64,000 bases of DNA from Tenacibaculum ovolyticum DSM 18103 (GTDB taxonomy: Bacteria; Bacteroidota; Bacteroidia; Flavobacteriales; Flavobacteriaceae), in assembly GCF_000430545.1 (NCBI RefSeq), contig NZ_KE387163.1:957045-1021044 (forward strand). The letters are read 5' to 3'. The position numbers and the translations under genes were made by a program. The notes below the pieces were generated by a model that worked only from the letters and a program-made list of their open reading frames with translations, did not search any database and was not told where the DNA came from. Of this stretch, positions 1 to 7,804 are shown piece after piece. Numbering within the stretch: the first letter of the stretch is position 1; each line of letters starts with the position of its first letter.

Positions 1-26
1 TGACTCATATATTAAAAACAATATTT

Positions 27-806
27 CTACAATTTAGCAAATAATTTTTCTGCTACTAATTCAGATGATGCAGGGTTTTGACCAGTAATTAAATTACCAT
101 CTTCAACCGCATGAGGTTGCCAATCTAATCCTTTAGTATAAACACCTCCGTTAGCCTTTAGCATATCTTCTACTAAAAAAGGAACTACTTCAGTTAACTT
201 TACTACAGCTTCTTCAGAATTTGTAAATCCTGTTACTTTTTTACCGCTTACTAATGGTTTTCCATCAATTTTTGTATTTTTAAATATCGCTGGAGCATGA
301 CAAACTGCTGCCACTGGCTTATTGCTCTTGTAAAAAGACTCAATTAAAGCAATAGAGTTTTTATCTTCTGATAAATCCCATAAAGGACCATGACCGCCTG
401 GATAAAAAACAGCATCGTAATCCGCTTCGTTTACCTCTGCTAATTTTAATGTTTTAGCTAAAATAGCTTGCGTTTCTTTATCATTCTCAAAACGTTTTGT
501 AGCTTCAGTCGCTGCATTTTCAGCAGCACTGTTAGGATCAATTGGTGGCTGTCCTCCTTTTGGAGATGCTAATGTAATTTCTACACCTTTATCCTTTAAA
601 GAGTAATATGGTGCTGCAAATTCTTCTATCCAAAAACCTGTTTTATGCCCTGTATCACCTAAATCTTCATGAGAAGTTAATACGAATAAAACTTTTTTTA
701 TTTTGGTTGCTTTTTCTATAGTGTTACCAACCTTTTTAACTTCTTTTTTATTTCCACAAGATGCAAGTAAAGTAATTGCAAAAATTGCCGTTATAATTTT
801 TTTCAT
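27..806 (-). CDS. DJ-1/PfpI family lipoprotein (class I glutamine amidotransferase-like)
   Basis: A 259-residue protein that starts with a lipoprotein signal peptide: hydrophobic stretch, then LLASC with the lipid-accepting Cys at about residue 17. It is therefore probably anchored in an envelope membrane facing the periplasm. The rest is a DJ-1/PfpI domain. The nucleophile elbow AAVCHAPA carries Cys169-His170, and YPGGHGPLWDL lies at about 135-145, as in Hsp31-like or glyoxalase III-like members. Family members act as glyoxalases, chaperones or amidases; which applies here cannot be told from sequence. It is probably a single transcription unit: the next gene on the same strand ends 72 bp upstream and a TAATTTTG promoter motif lies between them. 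The family call is secure, the reaction is not. Confidence 0.88.
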   Translation of the reverse strand: MKKIITAIFAITLLASCGNKKEVKKVGNTIEKATKIKKVLFVLTSHEDLGDTGHKTGFWIEEFAAPYYSLKDKGVEITLASPKGGQPPIDPNSAAENAATEATKRFENDKETQAILAKTLKLAEVNEADYDAVFYPGGHGPLWDLSEDKNSIALIESFYKSNKPVAAVCHAPAIFKNTKIDGKPLVSGKKVTGFTNSEEAVVKLTEVVPFLVEDMLKANGGVYTKGLDWQPHAVEDGNLITGQNPASSELVAEKLFAKL

Positions 807-829
807 TTTATGATGTTTATAATTTATAA

Positions 830-837
830 CAAAATTA
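830..837 (-). promoter_or_regulatory. TAnnTTTG -7 element for the DJ-1-like gene
   Basis: On the minus strand this reads TAATTTTG, matching the Bacteroidota -7 consensus TAnnTTTG. It is 23 bp upstream of the ATG. No clear -33 TTG is seen at the usual distance. Confidence 0.5.
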
Positions 838-878
838 CTACAAGCATTAAATGTAAAAATTGATGTATGGTAAGAAAT

Positions 879-1535
879 TTATAACTCTGAAAATTCTATA
901 ATTTTATTAGAAAGAATTATAGACTCTGCTGGTTTTAACTTCACTATGTTTATCATAGCTGTAGCTATTGTTTCCCCTTTTATACTTCTATATTTTTTGA
1001 AACCTCCAATTAAAAACGGATTTATAAAATTGGCTATAAAATTACCAATATCTTCTCCTAACCTGCTTTCTTGTCTATTTCCTTTTATTAAAGACGGACG
1101 TAAAATGAAAGTGTGTTTTATTTTTTGCTCTAAAACAGACGCTTCCATTTCTCCTTTCGTCTTATTATAAAACACATTACTTTTTAAGTTTGCTCCCATA
1201 GCCGAAACAACAGTAAAAATTTCTATTCCGTTCGCTTTTGCTAATTTTGCGGCAGTAACCGGAATACCATAATCTATCAATTTATAAATAGCTTTATCTT
1301 TCGTTTTTTTCGCCGTTGTGCCAATACAACAAAATACTTCATCTGCTATAAAATCGGTTGTAAACTGATCTAAAAGAAGTAAATCAACTATAAATTCTTT
1401 AATTTTTGGTGATTTATTACCAGTTGATCTTCTCGTAAAAACTTTAATCGTTTTATAATTATCGTCTTTTAACAACTTATTTAACAACAAACTTCCTGTT
1501 AAACCTGTTGCTCCTAATACAATTGCCGTTTTCAT
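879..1535 (-). CDS. NAD(P)H-binding Rossmann protein (HTATIP2/YwnB-like)
   Basis: A 218-residue protein with an N-terminal dinucleotide-binding motif GATGLTGSLL (residues 8-17). It follows the atypical short-chain dehydrogenase pattern of the NAD(P)-binding, HTATIP2-like family, with conserved blocks VFCCIGTT and VVSAMGAN where the active-site region lies. No signal peptide, so it is cytoplasmic. The gene starts 4 bp after the stop of the Crp-type regulator upstream on the same strand, so the two are co-transcribed and the regulator may control this gene. The substrate cannot be inferred. Confidence 0.8.
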   Translation of the reverse strand: MKTAIVLGATGLTGSLLLNKLLKDDNYKTIKVFTRRSTGNKSPKIKEFIVDLLLLDQFTTDFIADEVFCCIGTTAKKTKDKAIYKLIDYGIPVTAAKLAKANGIEIFTVVSAMGANLKSNVFYNKTKGEMEASVLEQKIKHTFILRPSLIKGNRQESRLGEDIGNFIANFINPFLIGGFKKYRSIKGETIATAMINIVKLKPAESIILSNKIIEFSEL

Positions 1536-1539
1536 AAAG

Positions 1540-2112
1540 TTATTTTGCTATTTCTTTTCGTATTCTACTTAAACTTTCTGTTGTAATTCCTAAGAAAGAA
1601 GCAATATGATAATTTTTTACATGTTGTTCTATGTTTGGATACGTTTTTATAAAATTCTGATATCGTTCTTTTGCTGATTGAGATAAGTTTGCTAGAATTC
1701 TCTTTTGAAAACTTACAAAAGAACGTTCCATCTTCTTTCTAAAAAAACGCTCTATTTTAGGTATTTGATTGTAAGTATCTTCTATACTCTTCTTTGATAC
1801 TCGTAGTAAAACAGCCTCTTCTATACATTCAATTGTTAACACCGATTTTGTTTCAGAAAAGTAGCCTATATAATCACTAATCCACCAATCATTAACAGCA
1901 AATTGCACGGTATGTTCTTTACCTTTTTCATCAATAAAAAATGCACGTAAACAACCACTTAAAACATAATATTGATATTTTACATCTTCATTATTTCTTA
2001 AAACAATGTCTCCTTTTTTAAAAATTACTTTCGTAAAACCTACTTGAATACTGTTTATTTCTTCGTTAGAAATTTCTAAGCCTTTAAAAACTATTGATAA
2101 TTCATTTTCCAT
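1540..2112 (-). CDS. Crp/Fnr family transcriptional regulator
   Basis: A 190-residue protein with an N-terminal cyclic-nucleotide-binding-like beta-roll (about 20-120, including VLRNNEDVKYQYYVLSGCLR) and a C-terminal helix-turn-helix at the very end, HIASFLGITTESLSRIRKE. The roll lacks an obvious full cAMP phosphate-binding motif, and Bacteroidota proteins of this type often act without known cAMP binding. It forms a two-gene operon with the Rossmann protein downstream (4-bp gap). A perfect palindrome just upstream (2133-2158) could be an operator as well as the terminator of the previous gene. Confidence 0.88.
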   Translation of the reverse strand: MENELSIVFKGLEISNEEINSIQVGFTKVIFKKGDIVLRNNEDVKYQYYVLSGCLRAFFIDEKGKEHTVQFAVNDWWISDYIGYFSETKSVLTIECIEEAVLLRVSKKSIEDTYNQIPKIERFFRKKMERSFVSFQKRILANLSQSAKERYQNFIKTYPNIEQHVKNYHIASFLGITTESLSRIRKEIAK

Positions 2113-2132
2113 TATTTGTAAAATTAAACTAA

Positions 2133-2158
2133 AAAAATCACCAATATTGGTGATTTTT
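2133..2158 (-). terminator. Perfect 26-bp palindrome: terminator of the methyltransferase gene, possible operator
   Basis: Both arms of AAAAATCACCAAT are exact complements with no spacer. On the minus strand the right arm runs into a T-tract, as expected for a Rho-independent terminator of the gene ending at 2187. It also sits 21 bp before the Crp-type gene start, so a double role as regulator operator is possible. Confidence 0.65.
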
Positions 2159-2186
2159 ATTATTTATTAATGAATATATTATAATG

Positions 2187-3338
2187 TTACACTAGCGTTT
2201 CTAGATAATGGTTTTCAATTAAATATGCCTCTTTTAAGGTTGCTATTCTACCATCTATTTTAGAAATATCATTCTTTTTTGAAGATTTACTTCCTACCAA
2301 CATTACGTTTTTACGAGTATGTTCGTTGCTTATAAATTCAAATACCTTCGTATTGTAATTATTCTTTTCTAAAATTAAAGCTCTAATGGTATCTGTTACC
2401 ATTTCGAACTGACGTTCTTTAAAAATTCCGTATTTTAAAAGTGGACTTTCTTGCTCTTTCCCTTTTACTTGCTGACGAATTTGTTTGTGACAACACGGTG
2501 CACAAATTATTAATTCTGATTTTGCTGACAATCCTTTATAAATTGCATCATCAGTAGCGGTATCACAAGCATGCAAAGCAATTAAAATGTCTATTTTATT
2601 ATTATCGTATTCTTGAATTCGCTGTGCTACAAATGATAAGTTTTTAAAATCAGATTTCTCTGCGATGTCGTTACAGTAATTCACCAACTCTTCTCGTAAC
2701 TCGATACCTGTAACTGTAGCGTTGTATTTTTTAGTATTTACCAAATAATCATACAAAGCAAATGTTAAATATCCTTTACCTGAGCCCATATCAACAATAT
2801 TAATATGCTTTGGTAATTTTGTAGATTTTAACAAACCTTCAATAATTTCTAAATACTTATTAATTTGGCGGTACTTATCGGCCATTTTATGAATAACCTT
2901 TCCTGCTTTATCAGTAATTCCTAAGTGATGTAAATAACTACCTGCTTCTGCTAAACGCTCTTTTGGTTTATCGTGTGTTACAGGTAATTTATTTTTAAAA
3001 CTTGCAGCATTTTCTCGGTAAGAAACTTTTTTCTTTTTTGATATAAAAACCAACAAGTCTTTAGATAACGTAAACAAAGTTGCTGCCCTAAAATTATCCA
3101 TCAATAAAATTTCTAATTCAGATAAAGCCTCAGTTATTGTATAATTTTTAACTTTATCGTTTGTTGTATAATGATAGGTAAACTGAAACATTTCTGCTCC
3201 TTTTATTGCTACTAAACGAATATATATATTTGGTAAACCATCACTCTTTTTAATAGGCTTACTTAAAGTCATTTTTACAAAATTGTTATCTAAAACACTT
3301 TTATTTAGTGTATCTCTTAATTGCTGGAATTCATTCAT
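2187..3338 (-). CDS. SAM-dependent methyltransferase (Methyltransf_32 / METTL25-like)
   Basis: A 383-residue protein. Residues 1-125 form a family-specific N-terminal domain (TLSKPIKKSDG, FRAATLFTL, VSYRENAASFKNKLP). The catalytic half starts at about 180 with SAM motif I, VDMGSGKGYLTF. It continues with LIALHACDTATDDAI and CAPCCHK, the signature of the PF13679-type methyltransferases that are usually linked to RNA modification. The substrate is unknown. The start codon follows a TATTTTTG promoter motif by only a few bases, so the mRNA is probably almost leaderless. A truncated paralogue containing only the N-terminal domain is encoded at 22822-23199. Confidence 0.82.
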   Translation of the reverse strand: MNEFQQLRDTLNKSVLDNNFVKMTLSKPIKKSDGLPNIYIRLVAIKGAEMFQFTYHYTTNDKVKNYTITEALSELEILLMDNFRAATLFTLSKDLLVFISKKKKVSYRENAASFKNKLPVTHDKPKERLAEAGSYLHHLGITDKAGKVIHKMADKYRQINKYLEIIEGLLKSTKLPKHINIVDMGSGKGYLTFALYDYLVNTKKYNATVTGIELREELVNYCNDIAEKSDFKNLSFVAQRIQEYDNNKIDILIALHACDTATDDAIYKGLSAKSELIICAPCCHKQIRQQVKGKEQESPLLKYGIFKERQFEMVTDTIRALILEKNNYNTKVFEFISNEHTRKNVMLVGSKSSKKNDISKIDGRIATLKEAYLIENHYLETLV

Positions 3339-3342
3339 ACTG

Positions 3343-3350
3343 CAAAAATA
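3343..3350 (-). promoter_or_regulatory. TATTTTTG -7 element abutting the methyltransferase start
   Basis: Minus-strand TATTTTTG is followed by CAGT and then the ATG. With a start site 5-7 bases downstream of the -7 box, transcription would begin at or next to the start codon. The short paralogue at 23199 has the same arrangement. Confidence 0.6.
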
Positions 3351-3373
3351 AATAAGATTGTTTTTAAAAACAC

Positions 3374-3494
3374 CATAATTAAAAATTAGTTTTCCTCCTC
3401 TTGATTTTAGACCTAAAAAAGCACGAACTTCGCTAACGCTGAATGTAAATCATTAAAACTGATTCATATTCTTTAAAAAAATAGCAATAACATA
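3374..3494 (+). repeat. ~120-bp direct repeat, copy 1 (upstream of 3495 gene)
   Basis: This stretch matches 9444-9561 closely over its whole length, starting with CATAATTAAAAATTAGTTTT and including GAACTTCGCTAAC and AAATCATTAAAAC. It ends exactly at the ATG of the downstream + strand gene in both places. The shared segment therefore covers a 5' untranslated region and possibly a promoter or insertion boundary. Confidence 0.8.
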
Positions 3495-4343
3495 ATGAAA
3501 ACGATTATATTTTTTATATCAATATTATGCTTTTTAACCTCATGTAGAGGACAGCCGAATAAAGTAAAAAATAATGAAACTGAAATTGAAACTAAGAAAA
3601 TACCAACTGATAATTTAAAGGCGTTAAACACCCAACTTGACTTAAAAACAAAAACTATCCATATCATTGTTGCTCTTTGTGATAATAAATATCAAGGGAT
3701 AGTTCCTGTTCCGAAAAGTATAGGAAATGGACAAGATCCAAAAAACAATCTATATTGGGGTGCAGCTTATGGAATAAAAACTTACTTTAAAAGAAGTTCT
3801 GAATGGCAATTAATAAAACAAGAAAAAATTGACTCACTTATTTTAGAACGATTAATTTTTAAACATAATAGTCAGAATTATTATATTGTTGCTGATGCTT
3901 ATAATGGAAGATACATAAAAAATGCAACGAAAAATTTTCTTAGAAGTAGTGCGGGAATCATAAAGGATACAGTTAAAATTGATAGTAAAACCATTGGAAT
4001 AAAAGGTAACTCAAAGCTCATAGCATATATTGGTCACGATGGACTTATGGATTTTAATATTCAAGAAAAGTTTATAAATACAGATAATCAAATAAGAGAT
4101 GTTATTATTCTTGCTTGTTACAGTAAAAGTTATTTTAAACCTCATTTAAAAGGTTCAAAAGTTAATCCATTGGTATGGACAACTGGACTTATGGCACCTG
4201 AAGCTTACACTATACACGATGCTATAACTGGGTATCTTAAAGATGAGACAAATGATAAAATTAGACTAAGAGCTGCAAAAGCTTACCATGAATATCAAAA
4301 ATGTGGGCTTAATGGAGCAAAGAATTTATTAGTAACAAATTAA
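3495..4343 (+). CDS. Lipoprotein of unknown function
   Basis: A 282-residue protein with a lipoprotein signal peptide (hydrophobic core, lipobox LTSC at about residues 14-17) and then a Lys/Glu-rich linker. The mature part has recognisable but unassigned blocks: IIVALCDNKYQGIVPVP, NLYWGAAYG, AYIGHDGLMDF and VIILACYSKSYF. The H-D near GHDGLMD and the C-Y-S near ACYSKSYF could be catalytic, but no family is recognised with certainty. It is a single gene at the left end of an accessory island, preceded by the ~120-bp repeat and followed by the TGTACA palindromes. Confidence 0.75.
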   Translation: MKTIIFFISILCFLTSCRGQPNKVKNNETEIETKKIPTDNLKALNTQLDLKTKTIHIIVALCDNKYQGIVPVPKSIGNGQDPKNNLYWGAAYGIKTYFKRSSEWQLIKQEKIDSLILERLIFKHNSQNYYIVADAYNGRYIKNATKNFLRSSAGIIKDTVKIDSKTIGIKGNSKLIAYIGHDGLMDFNIQEKFINTDNQIRDVIILACYSKSYFKPHLKGSKVNPLVWTTGLMAPEAYTIHDAITGYLKDETNDKIRLRAAKAYHEYQKCGLNGAKNLLVTN

Positions 4344-4368
4344 AATGCTACCGCCAACAATGGTAACT

Positions 4369-4594
4369 ATTGTACAAGCCTATAACTTTATAAAAAACAG
4401 CCATAAAACAAGCCCTTTTTAGGGCTTTTATTTTGTACAATATAAAAAAAAATAAATTCTAGGATTGTACACGCTCGTACAATTTTAAAAATAAAAAAAA
4501 CAGGATTGTACAGCCGTGTACAATCCTAAAAAATAAAATTCACAAACTGTACAAGCGTGTACAGTTCTAGAAACACTAAACTTAAAAATGTACA
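4369..4594. repeat. Cluster of TGTACA-core palindromes
   Basis: Within about 225 bp the core TGTACA or GTAC recurs in nested inverted repeats. 4369-4377 pairs with 4433-4441 (ATTGTACAA and its complement). 4464-4470 pairs with 4477-4483 (7-bp arms, 6-base spacer). 4502-4512 pairs with 4517-4527 (11-bp arms, GCCG loop). 4545-4553 pairs with 4558-4566 (9-bp arms, AGCG loop). A lone half-site lies at 4589-4594. Arms differ between copies but stay complementary within a copy, which suggests that the structure itself is selected. Confidence 0.8.
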
Positions 4595-5004
4595 AAGATG
4601 CCGTATAGTTCTCTTTGATCTTTATAAGTAGAAATTATAACAGGTGTCCAAAATAATTAGAAAGCATACAGTGTTTTTTCTAGAAGCAAGTAGTAGATGT
4701 GATATAGATGATGTCAAATGTGACAGTCATAAATGGTACTTGGAAGATAATACTATTAATAACGCATAACATCTTATTACACAAGATATCACATCAATAA
4801 TATAATAATAATGTTTTGCTTTATATTATTGAAATAAGTATTTTTATCGGTGTAAAAGAAAAGATTTTAATTGCATATTTTTTATTTCAACTATAATATA
4901 TTTTAGTTAAATGATAATTTAAAAAAATAGCTACAACACTCTATAAATGGCATTAAAACGACCGTTTATACGAGTTACCCTTACAAAACATAAAAAAAAA
5001 GACT
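4595..5004. other. AT-rich intergenic stretch without recognised genes
   Basis: About 410 bp between the palindrome cluster and the candidate toxin gene. No open frame with coding character, no clear TAnnTTTG promoter and no strong terminator was seen. The last part before 5005 presumably holds the toxin gene's promoter. Confidence 0.5.
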
Positions 5005-6102
5005 ATGACAAACCATTCCCTTTTTAATTTTCAAGGAATAGAAACTGACTTAGAAGCTGCTATAACATCGAGTATATTCGACTTTAAGCACTGTGTTGGC
5101 GATGCCAAATTTTGGGCTGAAACAGATTTAAAACGAAGAGTAGAGCAAAGTATGCGAGGCTACAGTCAAAGTTTTATAACGAAAGACAAAAACGGCTGTT
5201 GTGGTAATATAGATCCGCCAGGAAGTGGATTTAAAGTTACTTTTGGTCTCCAAATTCAATTGGCTTATAAAGTACGGTTTAAAGCTAATTTAAACATAGG
5301 TTATGGCCAACGATATGGTAATTTTGCTGCAAACACCTCTTTTCATGTATCGGCATATAATAGCGGCTTAGGCGTTGGCGTAGATAAAAGTAATTTGGTA
5401 GTAGATGTAACTGCTGCTGCAAATGTTATTGTTGGTGGCGGACATGGTACACCTTTACAATCGTACAGCTTAAATTACAATTCTCCGATTCCTATGTTAA
5501 ATAATTTTGAAAATTCATTTAGATATGGTCAATTATTTACTTGGAATTCTGCCTTACACGACAATCAATTTTCTTTAGATAAATTACAACGGGAAGGAAT
5601 GATTGGTTTTCGCCTAGGAAATGTAAATGTGAGTTCAAATAACGATACAAAACGTGCTTATTTTGGTGGTGGAACCGATATGGGATGGACTGGCGGTTTA
5701 ACAATTGTTACTCCTCTAATTGAAGTTGGTTTTCAAGATTTTTCAGGGGATTATTTAAAAAAAGGTATTGAACAAGAAAATAAAAGAATAGATATTCTTA
5801 AAAAAATAGAAAGCATTAAAAACTCTAACAAAACTAAACCTATAAAAAAAATAGAATTAGATAAATTAGAAGATGATTTAATAAAATTAACAAGAGGTAA
5901 ATTTCATAAACAAACAGATTATCAAAAAAGACTTAATAAAGCCTCTACTTACATTCGTTTTAATCAACAAAACGGTTACAATGCAACCATTGATCTAGTT
6001 GGTGATGCTTGGTTACAAAACTTTATACATAAAACTATAAAAGATTTTAAATTTGAATATGAGTATAAAAACATAGAAGGATGGGGTGGAAAAAAGTTTT
6101 AG
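5005..6102 (+). CDS. Candidate polymorphic toxin (type 23-like), stand-alone
   Basis: A 365-residue protein with no signal peptide. The N-terminal ~60 residues include a Cys pair (NGCCGN). The central part is Gly/Asn/aromatic-rich with a beta-strand pattern: GYGQRYGNF, GGGHGTPLQSYSLNYN, FRYGQLFTWNSA, FRLGNVNVSSNNDTKRAYF, GGGTDMGWTGGL. A charged Lys/Glu segment (about 250-300) and a final globular piece follow. The central blocks resemble, from memory, proteins annotated as polymorphic toxin type 23 in Flavobacteria; this is a resemblance, not a proven match. The next gene overlaps it by 22 bp and encodes a small lipoprotein with a tandem paralogue, the usual layout of a toxin with immunity genes. 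It could also be an unrelated beta-rich structural protein. Confidence 0.5.
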   Translation: MTNHSLFNFQGIETDLEAAITSSIFDFKHCVGDAKFWAETDLKRRVEQSMRGYSQSFITKDKNGCCGNIDPPGSGFKVTFGLQIQLAYKVRFKANLNIGYGQRYGNFAANTSFHVSAYNSGLGVGVDKSNLVVDVTAAANVIVGGGHGTPLQSYSLNYNSPIPMLNNFENSFRYGQLFTWNSALHDNQFSLDKLQREGMIGFRLGNVNVSSNNDTKRAYFGGGTDMGWTGGLTIVTPLIEVGFQDFSGDYLKKGIEQENKRIDILKKIESIKNSNKTKPIKKIELDKLEDDLIKLTRGKFHKQTDYQKRLNKASTYIRFNQQNGYNATIDLVGDAWLQNFIHKTIKDFKFEYEYKNIEGWGGKKF

Positions 6103-6632
6103 TTATATCAACCATTTTACTATGTAGTTGTAAAAATTATTATGTGAATCATAACGGAGGTTATCGACCTAAAAAATCAAAATTTAAGTTAGCAGAGACT
6201 CCTTATAAACTTAAAAAAAAGGACTTAGTTAATACAAGTTATGTATATATAAATAAAAGTGAAAATAGAGTATCATATCTCCGTTTTTTCTCTGATGGAC
6301 GTTTCTTTGAAGGGAGAAATGAGTTAAATAATGAAAAATTAAAACTAACAACTATTAACAATTTTAATAAATATGGAGAAATTGGCTATTTTAAATTAAA
6401 TGACAACAAAATTGAAATTGAAACCTTTAATGTTAACCTAGGAGGTTCGAGAGGTAATGTTGGATATTATTCTAAAAGTTATGGGTATATAAAAAAAGAT
6501 AGTGTTTTTATTTTCTTTAACTCTATTGAAAATTCATTTGAAAAAACTGGATTTCCAAAACCAAATAAAGAGAATTGTATAATTTATATCGGTGAGAAAA
6601 TAGAAGGTTTAAAACAAACGACTGATTGGTAA
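6081..6632 (+). CDS. Small lipoprotein, candidate immunity protein 1
   Basis: A 183-residue protein with a short lipoprotein signal (ILLCSC, Cys at about 17). The ATG lies inside the 3' end of the toxin-like gene (22-bp overlap), so translation is probably coupled. The mature region shares blocks with the next protein: RPKKSKFKL near the start, YLRFFSDGRFF in the middle, IGYFKL, and a C-terminal GLKQTTDW. The two arose by tandem duplication. No family is recognised. The immunity role is inferred only from position, overlap and duplication. Confidence 0.7.
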   Translation: MGWKKVLVISTILLCSCKNYYVNHNGGYRPKKSKFKLAETPYKLKKKDLVNTSYVYINKSENRVSYLRFFSDGRFFEGRNELNNEKLKLTTINNFNKYGEIGYFKLNDNKIEIETFNVNLGGSRGNVGYYSKSYGYIKKDSVFIFFNSIENSFEKTGFPKPNKENCIIYIGEKIEGLKQTTDW

Positions 6633-6659
6633 ACGTTTTGCGATATTAAAAACAGAAAA

Positions 6660-7127
6660 ATGGGAAGGAATAAAATTTTTAAAATTATTTGTCTGTTATT
6701 TTTGTTGAGTAGTTGCTGTACACCTATACTTCAAAAAAAATTCTATACAACTGAATACGGCAGTAACAGACCTAAAAAAAATAAGTTTAAATTAAGTAAA
6801 AAACAAAATGAATTAAATGATCTTCAACTAGAAAGTATTTATATTTCAAAAAACAAAGAAACGTTTTATCGTTTTTTTAAAAATGGTAAAGTTCTAATAA
6901 GCGGTATTAATCCAAACCTTAAAGAAAAAGAACAATTTAATAATTTAAGAAGTGGAAAAATAGGTTATTATAAATTAAAAAAGAATTTAGTTTTATTTGA
7001 ATATTTTTCAGTTGGAGCTCATGACTGTGGGGAATATCATCAATATCAGAAGAAAATGATTGGGGATAGTATTGTAGGGTACCAAAAAATTAAAGTAGAA
7101 GGTTTAACGGGAACACCTGACTGGTAA
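6660..7127 (+). CDS. Small lipoprotein, candidate immunity protein 2 (paralogue of 6081-6632)
   Basis: A 155-residue protein with a lipoprotein signal peptide (FLLSSC). It shares with its upstream neighbour the blocks RPKKNKFKL, YRFFKNGKV, GKIGYYKL and a terminal EGLTGTPDW. It starts 27 bp after the stop of the first copy and shares its direction, so it is in the same operon. It is shorter by about 28 residues in the middle. The repeated immunity-like cassette fits a locus that keeps spare immunity genes. Function is not shown by sequence alone. Confidence 0.7.
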   Translation: MGRNKIFKIICLLFLLSSCCTPILQKKFYTTEYGSNRPKKNKFKLSKKQNELNDLQLESIYISKNKETFYRFFKNGKVLISGINPNLKEKEQFNNLRSGKIGYYKLKKNLVLFEYFSVGAHDCGEYHQYQKKMIGDSIVGYQKIKVEGLTGTPDW

Positions 7128-7361
7128 ATCTTTTGTAATAAGAAACTAAATAAATTAAGATAATGTAGTTTATTATGACTTAGAGTAGTGCTGTTCAAAA
7201 TTATTGATACCTCACTTATTCGTATAAAAAAAAGACATGCAATAAAAACAAAGTATTGAAACAATTATTTATGTTAAGTAAATATAAAACTATACAACTC
7301 AAAATATGGAGACTTTTCTCAATGAAATAACACTATCAGAACGAGGAGAAATCTGTATTAA

Positions 7362-7390
7362 AAACCCTTTACTAAATTAGTAAAGGGTTT
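7362..7390. terminator. Bidirectional terminator
   Basis: A 14-bp stem (AAACCCTTTACTAA and its complement) around one base, with a T-run on the + side and an A-run on the other. It separates the + strand toxin/lipoprotein operon from the convergent minus-strand gene ending at 7396. Confidence 0.85.
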
Positions 7391-7395
7391 TTCTT

Positions 7396-7788
7396 TTATT
7401 TTTGATTTTTGATTGAATTTATTAAATTATGAAAAATAATTTTAGACGTATAAAAATTTAATAAATAATAAGAATACCATAAAAAAAACCAACCTGAAAT
7501 TATAAAAGGTAAATAGGCTAAACTATATTCATATTCATTATAAAATAATTGTATAAATAAGAGAAATAAAATCCAGAAGGAATTATATAATATAGAGTTT
7601 TTAATACTCATTTTTAATAAACCTGTAATCATATTAAATTTAAAAAAAACTCCTTTAATTATAATTGTATTATTAATTTCTTTTATTTCAGTACCCAAAC
7701 CAAAACCTAAATCTACAATTATTAAATCATCCTTTATTTTTAGCTTATAATTATAATAACTTAATTCATCTATTATTCTTTTAATCAT
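7396..7788 (-). CDS. Small membrane protein of unknown function
   Basis: The frame encodes a protein of about 130 residues. It opens with a soluble beta-rich part (LKIKDDLIIVDLGFG, INNTIIIKGVFFKF) and has two hydrophobic segments, SFWILFLLFIQLF and YLPFIISGWFFLWYSYYLL, so it likely has two membrane passes. An earlier ATG at 7842 exists but would overlap the upstream gene. The ATG at 7788 (MIKRIIDEL), 17 bp after the upstream stop and preceded by an A-rich stretch, is preferred. It is probably co-transcribed with the protein at 7805-8581. No family is recognised. Confidence 0.6.
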   Translation of the reverse strand: MIKRIIDELSYYNYKLKIKDDLIIVDLGFGLGTEIKEINNTIIIKGVFFKFNMITGLLKMSIKNSILYNSFWILFLLFIQLFYNEYEYSLAYLPFIISGWFFLWYSYYLLNFYTSKIIFHNLINSIKNQK

Positions 7789-7804
7789 TTTTTTTGTTTT
7801 TATA

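Noticed and set aside
4369..4594. CRISPR-like repeated units
   Set aside because: Spacing is irregular, arms differ between copies, spacers are short and there are no cas genes; the units are palindromes.
7046..7264. 72-codon minus-strand ORF opposite the second lipoprotein
   Set aside because: Overlaps a supported gene in antisense, with hydrophobic low-complexity translation typical of AT-rich shadows.
7305..7379. 24-codon + strand ORF before the 7362 terminator
   Set aside because: Very short, lies partly in the terminator stem and has no promoter or homologue.
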